A stretch of 64,000 bases of DNA from Pedobacter insulae (GCF_900113525.1 NZ_FOPP01000007.1:1-64000); one strand, 5' to 3'; shown: positions 43,370-51,556, counted from the first letter of the stretch. The notes: a model not told the origin generated them from the letters alone. Numbers and translations: made by a program.

Positions 43370-44764
43370 TTAAGATGTGTAACCTAGTATCTTCAGTACC
43401 TGCTTACTGTTTTGTTCCTCGCCGAATACCTCAAAATTGAAAGTTTCATCTCTATTTCTGCGGATGATTACATGTTTAGGGCTTGGAAGCAAACAATGAT
43501 GAATACCTCCATAGCCACTTAGTACTTCCTGATAAGCTCCTGTATTAAAGAACCCAAGATATTGTACTTTACGTGTTTTTGGCATAAATACACTATTCAT
43601 ATGAGCTTCCTGGTTATAATAATCCTGCCCGTCACAAGTAATACCTCCTAAGTTTACACGCTCGTATTCAGAGTCCCAATTATTAATAGGTAACAGTACG
43701 TATTTTTGGTTCAATGCCCAAACATCGGGAAGGTTGGTGATAAATGAACCATCAAGCATTAGCCATTTTTCACGGTCATTCTGTTGTTTACGACCTAAAA
43801 CCTTATATAAAATACCAGAAGCTTCTGCGACAGTATATTTTCCAAATTCGGTAATGATATCAGGCTCAATTACATCGTGTTCAGCACAAATTTCCTTAAT
43901 TCGTTTTACAATTTCATTTACCATATACTCATAATCGAAATCAAAAACCAAGCTGTCTTTAAACGGCATTCCACCACCTATATCAAGCGTGTCTAACTCT
44001 GGATTAATTTTCTTGAATTTGCAGTATAAGGTAACATATTTTTCAAGCTCATTCCAATAATATGGAGAATCTGTAATTCCTGAATTGATGAAGAAGTGTA
44101 ATAATTTAACTCTAAAATTAGGGTTTGCAGAAATTTTGCTATTATAGAAGTCTATCACATCCTCCATACGAACACCTAAACGAGAAGTATAGAATTGAGA
44201 GTCTGGCTGTTCTTCTGCGGCGATACGAATCCCCAAGTTGCAAGGCGTATCCATTTCTACCTCATCGTCGTAAAGATTAAATTCTTCTTTGTTATCTAAC
44301 ACTGGAATAATATTTCTATATCCATCATGCAACATATCTATAATATATTGCTTGTATTGATAAGTTTTAAACCCATTGCAGATAACTGTAATATCTTTTG
44401 TTAAAGCTCCTTTTTTCTCTAAGGCTTCTATCATCGGCATGTCAAATGCTGAGGAAGTTTCAAGGTGAATGCCATTTTTAAGGGCTTCTTCAACAATATG
44501 TCTAAAATGCGAACTCTTAGTGCAGTAGCAATATTTATAATCGCCACGATAATTGTTTTTAATAATAGCAGTTTGAAACAACAATTTTGCCTGCTGTATC
44601 TTTTTACTAACCATAGGTAAATAAGTGAAACGCAATGGCGTACCATAGGTTTCTATCATTTCCATTAAATTTAGATCCTGAAAATATAATTCATCGTCTA
44701 TAACACTGTAACCTTCCTGAGGAAAACCAACGCTTAGATCAAGAAATTCGGAGTAACTCTGCAT
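43370..44764 (-). CDS. speA: Arginine decarboxylase (alanine-racemase fold)
   Basis: PLP enzyme that converts arginine to agmatine for polyamine synthesis. The PLP lysine is expected in YKYCYCTKSSHF (about residue 83). The alanine-racemase-like barrel continues through HLETSSAFDMPMIEAL, LDIGGGMPFKD and ITEFGKYTVAEASGILYKVL, and the C-terminal sheet contains GFFNTGAYQEVLSGYGGIHHCLLP. The length of 464 residues is that of the short Bacteroidota form, well below the 630-660 of E. coli SpeA. The assignment to arginine rather than another basic amino acid is by family. Confidence 0.88.
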   Translation of the reverse strand: MQSYSEFLDLSVGFPQEGYSVIDDELYFQDLNLMEMIETYGTPLRFTYLPMVSKKIQQAKLLFQTAIIKNNYRGDYKYCYCTKSSHFRHIVEEALKNGIHLETSSAFDMPMIEALEKKGALTKDITVICNGFKTYQYKQYIIDMLHDGYRNIIPVLDNKEEFNLYDDEVEMDTPCNLGIRIAAEEQPDSQFYTSRLGVRMEDVIDFYNSKISANPNFRVKLLHFFINSGITDSPYYWNELEKYVTLYCKFKKINPELDTLDIGGGMPFKDSLVFDFDYEYMVNEIVKRIKEICAEHDVIEPDIITEFGKYTVAEASGILYKVLGRKQQNDREKWLMLDGSFITNLPDVWALNQKYVLLPINNWDSEYERVNLGGITCDGQDYYNQEAHMNSVFMPKTRKVQYLGFFNTGAYQEVLSGYGGIHHCLLPSPKHVIIRRNRDETFNFEVFGEEQNSKQVLKILGYTS

Positions 44765-44854
44765 TTATTTCAACTATTTTTCTGCAAAAATGTAATTTTA
44801 AATCGAGAATTAAGGAGTATTGATAAATTTTTTACGCTAAGGTTGCGTTCTTAT

Positions 44855-44883
44855 TTGCACACAATAAAAAATCCCTATCTTCG
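44855..44883 (+). promoter_or_regulatory. Candidate promoter of the GntR/LacI-type regulator gene
   Basis: TTG at 44855-44857 and TATCTTCG at 44876-44883 are 18 bases apart. The -7 box ends six bases before the GTG start at 44890, so the transcript would be almost leaderless. Confidence 0.45.
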
Positions 44884-44889
44884 AAATAC

Positions 44890-45921
44890 GTGAAACCAGA
44901 AGATTTAATTTTACTTTTAACTGTGGATGAGTATTCCTCTACCCCAAAATACAAGCAGTTAACGAATGCCATATTATCTGCTATTGAGAATGGTAAGCTT
45001 AAGAAAAACAGTCTTTTACCTTCAATTAATGAACTAAGTTTTAAGCTTGAAATTTCTAGGGATACAGCCGAAAAGGGATACCGTCATCTACGGAAATTAG
45101 GGGTAGTAGAATCAGTTCCTGGGAAGGGATATTTTATTACGAATACAGATTTTAATCAAAAATTAAAAATATGTTTGTTATTCAATAAGTTAAGCACGCA
45201 CAAAAAAATTATCTATGATGCATTTAAGAAGGCAATTGGTGAACAAGCCCTGATCGATTTTTACATCTATAATAATGATTTCGCTCTATTCAAAAAATTA
45301 ATTATCTCTAAGAAGGATGATTATTCTCATTATGTAATTATTCCTCATTTTATTGAAGGAGGCGAGAATGCTCAAGACATTATCAATACTATTCCGAAAG
45401 AGAAGCTCATTATTGTAGATAAACTATTGCCCGGAATAACGGGAGCCTATGGTGCGGTGTACGAGAATTTTTCCCAAGATATTTACGCTGCTTTAGAACA
45501 GGCTCTACCTCGCTTGGGGAAATATCATACCTTAAAGATTATATTTCCTAAAAACAGTTATTTTCCAAAAGAAATACTTACAGGTTTTTATCGGTTTTGT
45601 CAGCAATATGCATTTAACCATAAGGTAATCCATGAGATCGAATCAGAAGATATCAATGTAGGGGAAGTATATATAAATTTGATGGAAGATGATTTAGTTA
45701 TATTAATTGAACGCTTAATTGCTTTAAAGATTAAAATTGGACGAGAAGTGGGTGTCATTTCTTATAATGAAACTCCTCTTAAGCGAATAATTTTAAATGG
45801 GTTAACTACAATTTCTACCGATTTTAAAGCTTTAGGTACACAAGCGGCAGAACTTATTCTAAATCATAAAACCGAAAAAATAGAAGTTCCTTTTTATTTA
45901 ACTTTGAGAAAGTCTTTATAA
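44890..45921 (+). CDS. GntR-family regulator with LacI-like effector domain
   Basis: Starts at GTG. A GntR winged helix (about 15-85: TPKYKQLTNAILSAIENGKLKKNSLLPSINELSFKLEISRDTAEKGYRHLRKLGVVESVPGKGYFI) is followed by a periplasmic-binding-protein-like domain of about 250 residues resembling LacI-type effector domains. This architecture is used by Bacteroidota sugar regulators such as the fucose repressor of Bacteroides. Its location next to deoxy-sugar catabolism and the glycan operon makes a role in controlling them plausible, though unproven. Confidence 0.87.
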   Translation: MKPEDLILLLTVDEYSSTPKYKQLTNAILSAIENGKLKKNSLLPSINELSFKLEISRDTAEKGYRHLRKLGVVESVPGKGYFITNTDFNQKLKICLLFNKLSTHKKIIYDAFKKAIGEQALIDFYIYNNDFALFKKLIISKKDDYSHYVIIPHFIEGGENAQDIINTIPKEKLIIVDKLLPGITGAYGAVYENFSQDIYAALEQALPRLGKYHTLKIIFPKNSYFPKEILTGFYRFCQQYAFNHKVIHEIESEDINVGEVYINLMEDDLVILIERLIALKIKIGREVGVISYNETPLKRIILNGLTTISTDFKALGTQAAELILNHKTEKIEVPFYLTLRKSL

Positions 45922-45936
45922 GTTTCTGTCTCTATA

Positions 45937-46623
45937 TTACTTGGGAATAAAATTTAAAAAAGATTGAAATTGTGATCGATGCTTTAATTTATCCAATTTA
46001 AAATAAAAAGCACCTCTTCTTGAGTTAGATTTATCTTTTTCATTTTGCTTAATCAGCATACCACTGGAAGTAATCTTACGAATAAAATTTCTGTTATCGA
46101 TAGGTGAATCATACACCTGCTCATATAGCGCTTGGAGTTGGGGAATTGTAAATTTTTTGGGAAGTAATTCAAATAAAATAGGGTGTAAGGCAGCTTGATA
46201 GCGAATTTTATCTAACGCCGCCGTAACCATTTGGTTATGATCGAAAATGAGTTTAGGCACCTCTTTAAGTTTAAACCATTCAGCATGATAAAGATTGTTT
46301 AGCTGCTTGCTATATTTTTTGATGTCAATTAACGCAAAATAGGCAATTGAAATAGTCCGTTCCACAGAATCCCGTTTGGGATCACCGTAGGCGTGCAATT
46401 GTTCCAAATATACATCATGTAGTCCTGTTAATGATAAGAGAATTCTTTTAGCAGCACCGTTTAGGTCTTCGTTTTCTTCAACAAATCCGCCCATTAAACT
46501 CCATTGGTCGCGAATAGGTTCAATCGGTCTTTTGATGATCAAAAGTTTTAAGTCTTCTCCATCATATCCAAAAATGATACAATCTACAGCAACTAAGAGC
46601 TTTTTCTGATTAGCATACTTCAT
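45937..46623 (-). CDS. NrtR/AraR-type Nudix-related transcriptional regulator
   Basis: A 228-residue protein with a Nudix fold (about 5-140) and a C-terminal winged helix (about 150-225: FTIPQLQALYEQVYDSPIDNRNFIRKITSSGMLI). The Nudix box keeps the G-x5-E frame (GGFVEENEDLNGAAKR) but the catalytic REUxEE part reads RILLSL, so pyrophosphatase activity should be lost. That is the signature of Nudix-related regulators that sense a sugar, such as AraR-type proteins in Bacteroidota. It lies 2 bases after the HAD gene in the same operon. Confidence 0.87.
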   Translation of the reverse strand: MKYANQKKLLVAVDCIIFGYDGEDLKLLIIKRPIEPIRDQWSLMGGFVEENEDLNGAAKRILLSLTGLHDVYLEQLHAYGDPKRDSVERTISIAYFALIDIKKYSKQLNNLYHAEWFKLKEVPKLIFDHNQMVTAALDKIRYQAALHPILFELLPKKFTIPQLQALYEQVYDSPIDNRNFIRKITSSGMLIKQNEKDKSNSRRGAFYFKLDKLKHRSQFQSFLNFIPK

Positions 46624-46625
46624 AC

Positions 46626-47297
46626 CTAAAATAAATTGGTTAAAATAGGGTCATTATAATCCTTAATAAATCCCAAAATGTTAGGAAAGGACTTAAATTC
46701 TTCCTTGCGATGTGTGGTTGTCACTACGAAACACTTCATGCCAGCGCGATCGGCCGATTCAACGCCTTTAGGAACATCTTCAAATACAAGGCAGTGTTGC
46801 GGCTCAATTCCCAAAACTGCAGCTGCATTTAAAAAAGTCTCTGGATCTGGTTTGCTTAACTTCACGTCATTGGCACTTACAATCCCGTCAAAATACTGCC
46901 TGGCATTAAGTCCGTCAAGTACAAAGTCGATATTAAAGGGGATAGCTGCAGAACCGATGGCCATTTTAATGCCTGTCGTTTTAGCTGTGGCCAAAAAATC
47001 GTCTAAACCATCAATTAATTTTAAATCAGCCGCATAAGCTTCCTGATAACTTTTTTCTTTAGCCATCGAAATAGCTTCCACCTCTGCTGAGGTAAAATAA
47101 TCAACTCCAAAAATGCGGATTAGAAGCTCCTCGTTTTTGCCGTACATTTCGTTTTTTACGGCTTCATAGGAAATAGCTAAACCAAGTCTTTTCGTAATAA
47201 TGGCATACCACGCATCGGCATGATAGCTCATATCATTGATCATGGTTCCGTTCAAATCAAAAAGAAAAGCCTTAGGCTTAAAAATGATCTCTTGCAT
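46626..47297 (-). CDS. HAD-superfamily sugar phosphatase/beta-phosphoglucomutase-like protein
   Basis: A 223-residue HAD hydrolase with a helical cap like beta-phosphoglucomutase. Motif I is FLFDLNGTMI: the nucleophile D14 is present but the usual second Asp is N16. Motif II is IGSAA, the Lys of motif III lies in SANDVKLSKPDPETF, and motif IV is VFEDVPKGVESADRAG. Asn in place of the general acid/base is unusual for a phosphatase or mutase. The gene is upstream of the Nudix-type regulator and divergent from the aldose epimerase gene. Confidence 0.82.
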   Translation of the reverse strand: MQEIIFKPKAFLFDLNGTMINDMSYHADAWYAIITKRLGLAISYEAVKNEMYGKNEELLIRIFGVDYFTSAEVEAISMAKEKSYQEAYAADLKLIDGLDDFLATAKTTGIKMAIGSAAIPFNIDFVLDGLNARQYFDGIVSANDVKLSKPDPETFLNAAAVLGIEPQHCLVFEDVPKGVESADRAGMKCFVVTTTHRKEEFKSFPNILGFIKDYNDPILTNLF

Positions 47298-47337
47298 CTC
47301 GCTAAATTAGAAGATTTTTTTGGATTGAAAATATAAT

Positions 47338-47350
47338 CGTTATGATAACG
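47338..47350. promoter_or_regulatory. 13-bp palindrome between the HAD and aldose epimerase genes
   Basis: CGTTATGATAACG is a perfect palindrome around a central G. It lies in the divergent region, 40 bases before the HAD gene start and 48 bases before the epimerase start. It is a good candidate operator for the Nudix-related or the GntR/LacI-type regulator nearby. Confidence 0.5.
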
Positions 47351-47398
47351 TTAATTTATTTTTCTTACATTAGCCTTTACCTTAACCAATATAAATTT

Positions 47399-48547
47399 AT
47401 GAAATCACAAATTTTTAAATCTATTTTATTTCCTGCAATCTGTTTAGCGGTAGCTTTTACTGCTTGCAATTCCAATTCCTCAACATCCAACAATGACGAG
47501 GGCAAAGACGATTCGCCATATATTGCTTCTATCGATGGTAAGGAAGTTCAACTGTATACTTTAAAGAACAAGAACGGTGCTTCTGTTTCGATTACCAATT
47601 ACGGGGGGCGTGTAGTTTCTATTCTGGTTCCGGATAAAGATAATAAGATGGTGGATGTTGCGCTAGGTTACGATAGCGTGAAATCTTATCAAAAAGAAGG
47701 AGAACCTTTTTTTGGGGCTTTAATAGGGAGATATGGAAACAGGATTGGGAAAGGTCGGTTTACTTTAGAAGGAAAACAATATCAACTCCAGCTAAACAAT
47801 GGTCCGAATACATTGCATGGAGGAAATGATGGGTTTTTTAGTAAAGTCTGGGATGCGAAACAAGATGGACAAAAATTGGAACTAAGCTACGTCTCTAAAG
47901 ATGGCGAAGCTGGTTATCCGGGAACATTAAATGTTAAAGTGGTCTATACTTTAACTGACGACAATGGGCTTCAAATTGATTATACGGCGACAACCGATAA
48001 AACTACCGTTGTGAATTTAACCAATCATACCTATTTTAATTTAAGCGGAGAGGGGAGTGGAACTATTTTGGATCATGAGTTAATGATCGCAGCAGATGCA
48101 TATACGCCAGTAGATTCAACACTTATTCCAACTGGTAAAATCGCACCCGTAAAAGGAACCGCATTTGATTTTAACGTTGCCAAAGCAATTGGAAGGGACA
48201 TTGAGCAGGCAGATGAACAGTTGAAATTTGGAAAAGGATATGACCATAATTTTGCGCTAGTTGAAAACAATGGAAAGACGCCGGTTGCGACTGTTAAAAG
48301 CCCTGTTACTGGGATCACAATGGAGGTTTATACAACTGAACCTGGCTTGCAGTTTTATTGTGGGAATTTTATGACAGGAATTGACAAAGACGGTAAAGGT
48401 GGCAAGTCATATCCTCATCGATCTGCATTTTGCCTAGAAACACAGCATTTCCCTGATGCTCCTAATCAGCCTAATTTTGCTTCAACTGTACTGAAACCAG
48501 GAGAAACCTATACAACAAGTACAACGTATAAATTTTTAAATAAATAA
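47399..48547 (+). CDS. Aldose 1-epimerase (mutarotase), lipoprotein
   Basis: Interconverts alpha and beta anomers of aldoses. The start at ATG 47399 gives a clean lipoprotein signal (MKSQIFKSILF ... AFTACNSNSS, Cys near residue 21). A longer frame from 47342 would bury this signal. The GalM core includes the GRYGNRIGKGRF motif, HGGNDGFFSKVWD with the His, HTYFNLSGEGSG, YDHNFAL and the catalytic Glu region CLETQHFPDAPNQP. As a lipoprotein it probably works in the periplasm, preparing free sugar for uptake or for anomer-specific enzymes. 382 residues. Confidence 0.92.
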   Translation: MKSQIFKSILFPAICLAVAFTACNSNSSTSNNDEGKDDSPYIASIDGKEVQLYTLKNKNGASVSITNYGGRVVSILVPDKDNKMVDVALGYDSVKSYQKEGEPFFGALIGRYGNRIGKGRFTLEGKQYQLQLNNGPNTLHGGNDGFFSKVWDAKQDGQKLELSYVSKDGEAGYPGTLNVKVVYTLTDDNGLQIDYTATTDKTTVVNLTNHTYFNLSGEGSGTILDHELMIAADAYTPVDSTLIPTGKIAPVKGTAFDFNVAKAIGRDIEQADEQLKFGKGYDHNFALVENNGKTPVATVKSPVTGITMEVYTTEPGLQFYCGNFMTGIDKDGKGGKSYPHRSAFCLETQHFPDAPNQPNFASTVLKPGETYTTSTTYKFLNK

Positions 48548-48549
48548 TA

Positions 48550-48625
48550 AGTAGTTAGTATATAATCGTTAGTAGTTTGACAAGGTGCCCTAAGCATCAT
48601 GTCTAACTATTAACGACTAACTGCT
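48550..48625. repeat. Imperfect 23-bp inverted repeat between convergent genes
   Basis: 48550-48572 and 48603-48625 are reverse complements at 18 of 23 positions around a 30-base loop. The arms are built from GTTAG units. The site fills the gap between the convergent epimerase and lactonase genes, so it may be a two-way terminator or a copy of a dispersed palindromic repeat. Confidence 0.5.
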
Positions 48626-48635
48626 ACGCAGCAAA

Positions 48636-49457
48636 CTACAATTTATAAAACGCACTAGCATTGTCGTAAAAAATCATTCGCCGTTCTGCTTTACTAAATT
48701 GAGCGCAGTATTTTTGAACTAAGTTGAACCAATCTCCATAAGGTCTGCTCAATAAAACAACAGGCCAATCGCTCCCATACATTATTCTTTGGGTTCCAAA
48801 GTGCTTAAAGACAACATCAAAACAGTTGAAAATATCAGCTTCTTTCCAGTGAATCCAATCCGCTTCGGTAAATAAACCAGAAACTTTACAATATACGTTT
48901 TCATGCTGCGCCAACTCTGCGATATGCTCGCTCCATTGTTTTAAATTTCCGGTTTTGGCATCTGGTTTTCCGCAATGATCTAAAACCAAAGGCTGACCTG
49001 GTAACCGCTCAACAAGTTTAAGAATTGCTGGTAATTGGGAGTGAACACAAAGCAAATCGTAAGTATAATTATACCTGCTAAGTGCTTGAATACCTTTAGC
49101 TAAAGCAGGGTGGAGAATGAATTGCTCGTTTTCTGCTTGCAAAACATGCCGCCAACCTTTAATAAGTTTAAAATTCTGCCAATAAGCTAAACGCTCTTCC
49201 AAATCGGGATTTAATAAATCGATCCAGCCCACAATGCCATTGATGACTGGATGTTCTTTCGCTAATGAAAGGAGGAAATGGTTTTCGTCTTCTGATTGAT
49301 CTGCTTGAACAGCAATACAGCCGGTAATAGGACTTGACTCAATGGCTTTTTTGAAATTAACAGGTAAGAAATTGCGACGGATAACCTCCATGTCTGGCGT
49401 AATCCAATTATCTCTAATGGGGTCAAAGTTCCAGAAATGTACATGAGTGTCGATCAT
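48636..49457 (-). CDS. Amidohydrolase-type lactonase (L-fucono/rhamnono-lactonase-like)
   Basis: A 273-residue TIM-barrel metal hydrolase of the amidohydrolase_2 group. The opening MIDTHVHFWNFD gives the HxH pair, LVLDHCGKPD the middle His, and IMYGSDWPV the late Asp. Relatives are L-fuconolactonases and L-rhamnono-1,4-lactonases, which open the lactone formed by sugar dehydrogenases in non-phosphorylative deoxy-sugar pathways. It is the third gene of an operon with the SDR and FAH-family genes (gaps of 27 and 2 bases), which supports this role. Fucose versus rhamnose cannot be separated by sequence alone. Confidence 0.85.
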   Translation of the reverse strand: MIDTHVHFWNFDPIRDNWITPDMEVIRRNFLPVNFKKAIESSPITGCIAVQADQSEDENHFLLSLAKEHPVINGIVGWIDLLNPDLEERLAYWQNFKLIKGWRHVLQAENEQFILHPALAKGIQALSRYNYTYDLLCVHSQLPAILKLVERLPGQPLVLDHCGKPDAKTGNLKQWSEHIAELAQHENVYCKVSGLFTEADWIHWKEADIFNCFDVVFKHFGTQRIMYGSDWPVVLLSRPYGDWFNLVQKYCAQFSKAERRMIFYDNASAFYKL

Positions 49458-49459
49458 AA

Positions 49460-50311
49460 CTAGCCGTTATATGCAGTAATTATTTGTTTACTTGTTCCTA
49501 AACCGTCTATTCCTAATTCAACCACATCTCCAGCTTTTAAATACCATGGTTCTGGCTTTTGTCCGAGCCCCACACCCGCGGGTGTTCCGGTAGTAATCAC
49601 ATCTCCTGGTAAAAGTGTCATAAACTGACTTAAATAGGAAACTACGAAAGGAACATTAAAAATCAAATTGGAGGTATTTCCATCTTGAAGCATTTTCCCA
49701 TTTACAGTAAGCCATAAACGTAAATTATGAACATCCTCAATTTCATCTGGTGTAGCAACAAAAGGGCCTATTGGGGCAAATGTATCGGCACTTTTTCCTT
49801 TTACCCATTGTCCATTACGTTCCAGTTGAAATTCGCGCTCACTATAATCATTGTGTAAAACATAACCTGCGATATGATCAAAGGCATGAGCCTCTGAAAT
49901 ATACTTTGCTTTTTTACCGATTACGATAGCCAGCTCTACTTCCCAGTCTGTTTTCTTGCTGTTTTTTGGAATTTCTACCGCATCATTCGGGCCAACTATG
50001 GCTGAAGTAGCTTTGAAAAATACAATTGGCTCTGCTGGTATGGGAGCATTAGTTTCTGCCGCGTGGTCTTTGTAATTTAAGCCAATGCAAATTAGTTTTG
50101 AAGGGCGTGCAAGGGCGGGACCGAGACGAGTACCTTTGTCAACTTTAATAAGTTCTGAAGTATTGATCGCTTTTTTTAATTGATCAATGCCATCTCCTGC
50201 AAAAAACTCTTCGTTATAATCGGTAACCAATGCAGATACGTCAAAGTATTCCTCGTTGATAATTACCCCTGGCTTTTCTTTTCCTGCGTCACCAAATCTT
50301 ATTAATTTCAT
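49460..50311 (-). CDS. FAH-family hydrolase (2,4-diketo-3-deoxy-L-fuconate/rhamnonate hydrolase-like)
   Basis: A 283-residue fumarylacetoacetase-family enzyme. A short N-terminal domain precedes the catalytic core with LICIGLNYKDHAAETNAPIPAEPIVFFK, DWEVELAIVIG (metal-binding Glu), GYVLHNDYSERE and GDVITTGTPAGVG. In the L-fucose and L-rhamnose diketo-hydrolase pathways this enzyme splits the diketo acid to pyruvate and lactate. The flanking SDR and lactonase genes support that reaction. Confidence 0.87.
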   Translation of the reverse strand: MKLIRFGDAGKEKPGVIINEEYFDVSALVTDYNEEFFAGDGIDQLKKAINTSELIKVDKGTRLGPALARPSKLICIGLNYKDHAAETNAPIPAEPIVFFKATSAIVGPNDAVEIPKNSKKTDWEVELAIVIGKKAKYISEAHAFDHIAGYVLHNDYSEREFQLERNGQWVKGKSADTFAPIGPFVATPDEIEDVHNLRLWLTVNGKMLQDGNTSNLIFNVPFVVSYLSQFMTLLPGDVITTGTPAGVGLGQKPEPWYLKAGDVVELGIDGLGTSKQIITAYNG

Positions 50312-50338
50312 TTTTATGCTGATTTTAAAGGTTATGTT

Positions 50339-51103
50339 TTAAGTATTAAGGGTAGTAAATCCTCCATCGATGGGGTAGTCGCATCCGGTAATAAAGGAAG
50401 CTTCATCACTACACAAGAAAAGCGCTAAAGCACCAATCTCTTCAGGTTTGCCCATGCGACCAATGGGTTGGCTTTTCGAGAGCTTTTCGAACATTTCTGG
50501 AATGTTATCTGGATAATTCTTTGCTAAAAAACCGTCGACAAAAGGGGTATGGACCCTTGCCGGAGAAATAGAATTACATCGAATGTTTTCATTGAGGTAA
50601 TCTTTAGCAACACTCATCGTCATGGCTTTAACCGCACCTTTTGCGGCACTATAGGCAAATCGGTCAGGTAAACCAACCAAAGAGGCAATCGACGCCATGT
50701 TAACAATAACACCGCCGCCCGATAATCGAAGCTGTGGAATAGCAGCATAAAGGCAATTATAAACCCCTTTAACATTTACGTTCATGATACGATCGAAATC
50801 ATTTTCTGAAGTGGTATCAACTTTTCCAACATGTGCAATTCCGGCATTGTTAACCAAGATGTTAATGCTTCCAATTCGACTGAAGGTATCGATAACCTGT
50901 TGGTGATCTGATACGTCACAAGCATAACTAAAGGCTTTGCCCCCGCCATTTCCAATTTCTACCAAAGTTGACGCCGCCTGCTCCATATTGAGTTCTATTA
51001 TATGAACTTCAGCGCCCTGTTTTGTCAATGCAAGTGCAATTGCCTTTCCAATTCCGCTACCCCCACCCGTAACGACCGCTTTTTTATTTTGTAATGAAAA
51101 CAT
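50339..51103 (-). CDS. SDR oxidoreductase (2-keto-3-deoxy-L-fuconate/rhamnonate dehydrogenase-like)
   Basis: A 254-residue classical short-chain dehydrogenase: TGGGSGIG cofactor loop, NNAGIAH, catalytic Ser-Tyr-Lys in the regions MASIAS and YSAAKGA, and the PIDGGFTTLNT end. Relatives oxidise 2-keto-3-deoxy-fuconate or rhamnonate to the 2,4-diketo acid that is the substrate of the FAH-family enzyme encoded next. It is the first gene of the operon and divergent from the glycan operon. A dehydratase and the sugar dehydrogenase needed for a full pathway are not in the window. Confidence 0.87.
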   Translation of the reverse strand: MFSLQNKKAVVTGGGSGIGKAIALALTKQGAEVHIIELNMEQAASTLVEIGNGGGKAFSYACDVSDHQQVIDTFSRIGSINILVNNAGIAHVGKVDTTSENDFDRIMNVNVKGVYNCLYAAIPQLRLSGGGVIVNMASIASLVGLPDRFAYSAAKGAVKAMTMSVAKDYLNENIRCNSISPARVHTPFVDGFLAKNYPDNIPEMFEKLSKSQPIGRMGKPEEIGALALFLCSDEASFITGCDYPIDGGFTTLNT

Positions 51104-51163
51104 ACATTAATTTTTTTGTTTAAGCAGCAATATCCTTCGAAAGATATGATTTTGCTTGCATTT

Positions 51164-51236
51164 ATTCTATTTTTATACTGAGTAGAAAATTATTCTATTA
51201 CAAATAAAACGGTTCTCCTATGCCGTTCATTCTATT
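51164..51236 (-). repeat. Three direct repeats ATTCTATT
   Basis: Exact copies start at 51164, 51192 and 51229 (spacings 28 and 37). Read toward the SDR gene they are AATAGAAT. Direct repeats of this kind upstream of a gene are typical of AraC- or two-component-type activators, but no factor can be named. Confidence 0.4.
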
Positions 51237-51252
51237 TTATTACCTAATTAAT

Positions 51253-51272
51253 GTGCTATCTTGGCATAGCAC
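51253..51272. promoter_or_regulatory. Inverted repeat GTGCTAT/ATAGCAC
   Basis: GTGCTAT at 51253-51259 and ATAGCAC at 51266-51272 are perfect 7-bp arms around six bases, placed centrally between the two divergent sugar operons. It is a candidate operator for the GntR/LacI-type regulator encoded at 44890-45921. Confidence 0.45.
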
Positions 51273-51382
51273 TGACTAATTTTAATTCCTATGCTCCATT
51301 TAAGACAATCGAAATGAATTTAAAAAGCATAACCAACAAAATAAATAAGTTTTTTTGATTGTTTAATCATTGCTGTAACTTT

Positions 51383-51467
51383 ATTGGTAAATATATTATT
51401 TATTGGTGAATTATTTAGTATGTTTACGTTTAGGCTAATATGCTACATTAATTGGTAGATATATTAT
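51383..51467 (+). repeat. Degenerate direct repeats ATTGGTnnAT upstream of the glycan operon
   Basis: ATTGGTAAATATATTAT at 51383-51399 recurs with one change at 51451-51467, and a shorter copy (ATTGGTGAATTATTTA) starts at 51402. They lie 90-175 bases before the first glycan-operon gene and could be activator sites. Confidence 0.4.
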
Positions 51468-51556
51468 AGCAATAGCTAGCGCTCTGTAGTTAAATTTGAA
51501 ATTGATTAACCAAATATGCCTTTTTGATTTTAGGCTATTTCCTGAAAACAAATTGA

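Larger units (their letters stand above)
51104..51556. other. Divergent regulatory region, 453 bases, no gene
   Basis: This is the longest gene-free stretch of the window. It separates the deoxy-sugar catabolic operon from the glycan-hydrolase operon. It contains three ATTCTATT repeats, a 7-bp-arm inverted repeat and three ATTGGT repeats, listed separately. No ORF with coding character was seen. Confidence 0.7.

Noticed and set aside
47342..47398. Upstream ATG for the aldose epimerase gene
   Set aside because: The start at 47399 gives a normal lipoprotein signal; the longer form would bury it, and the upstream ATG lies inside the palindrome region.
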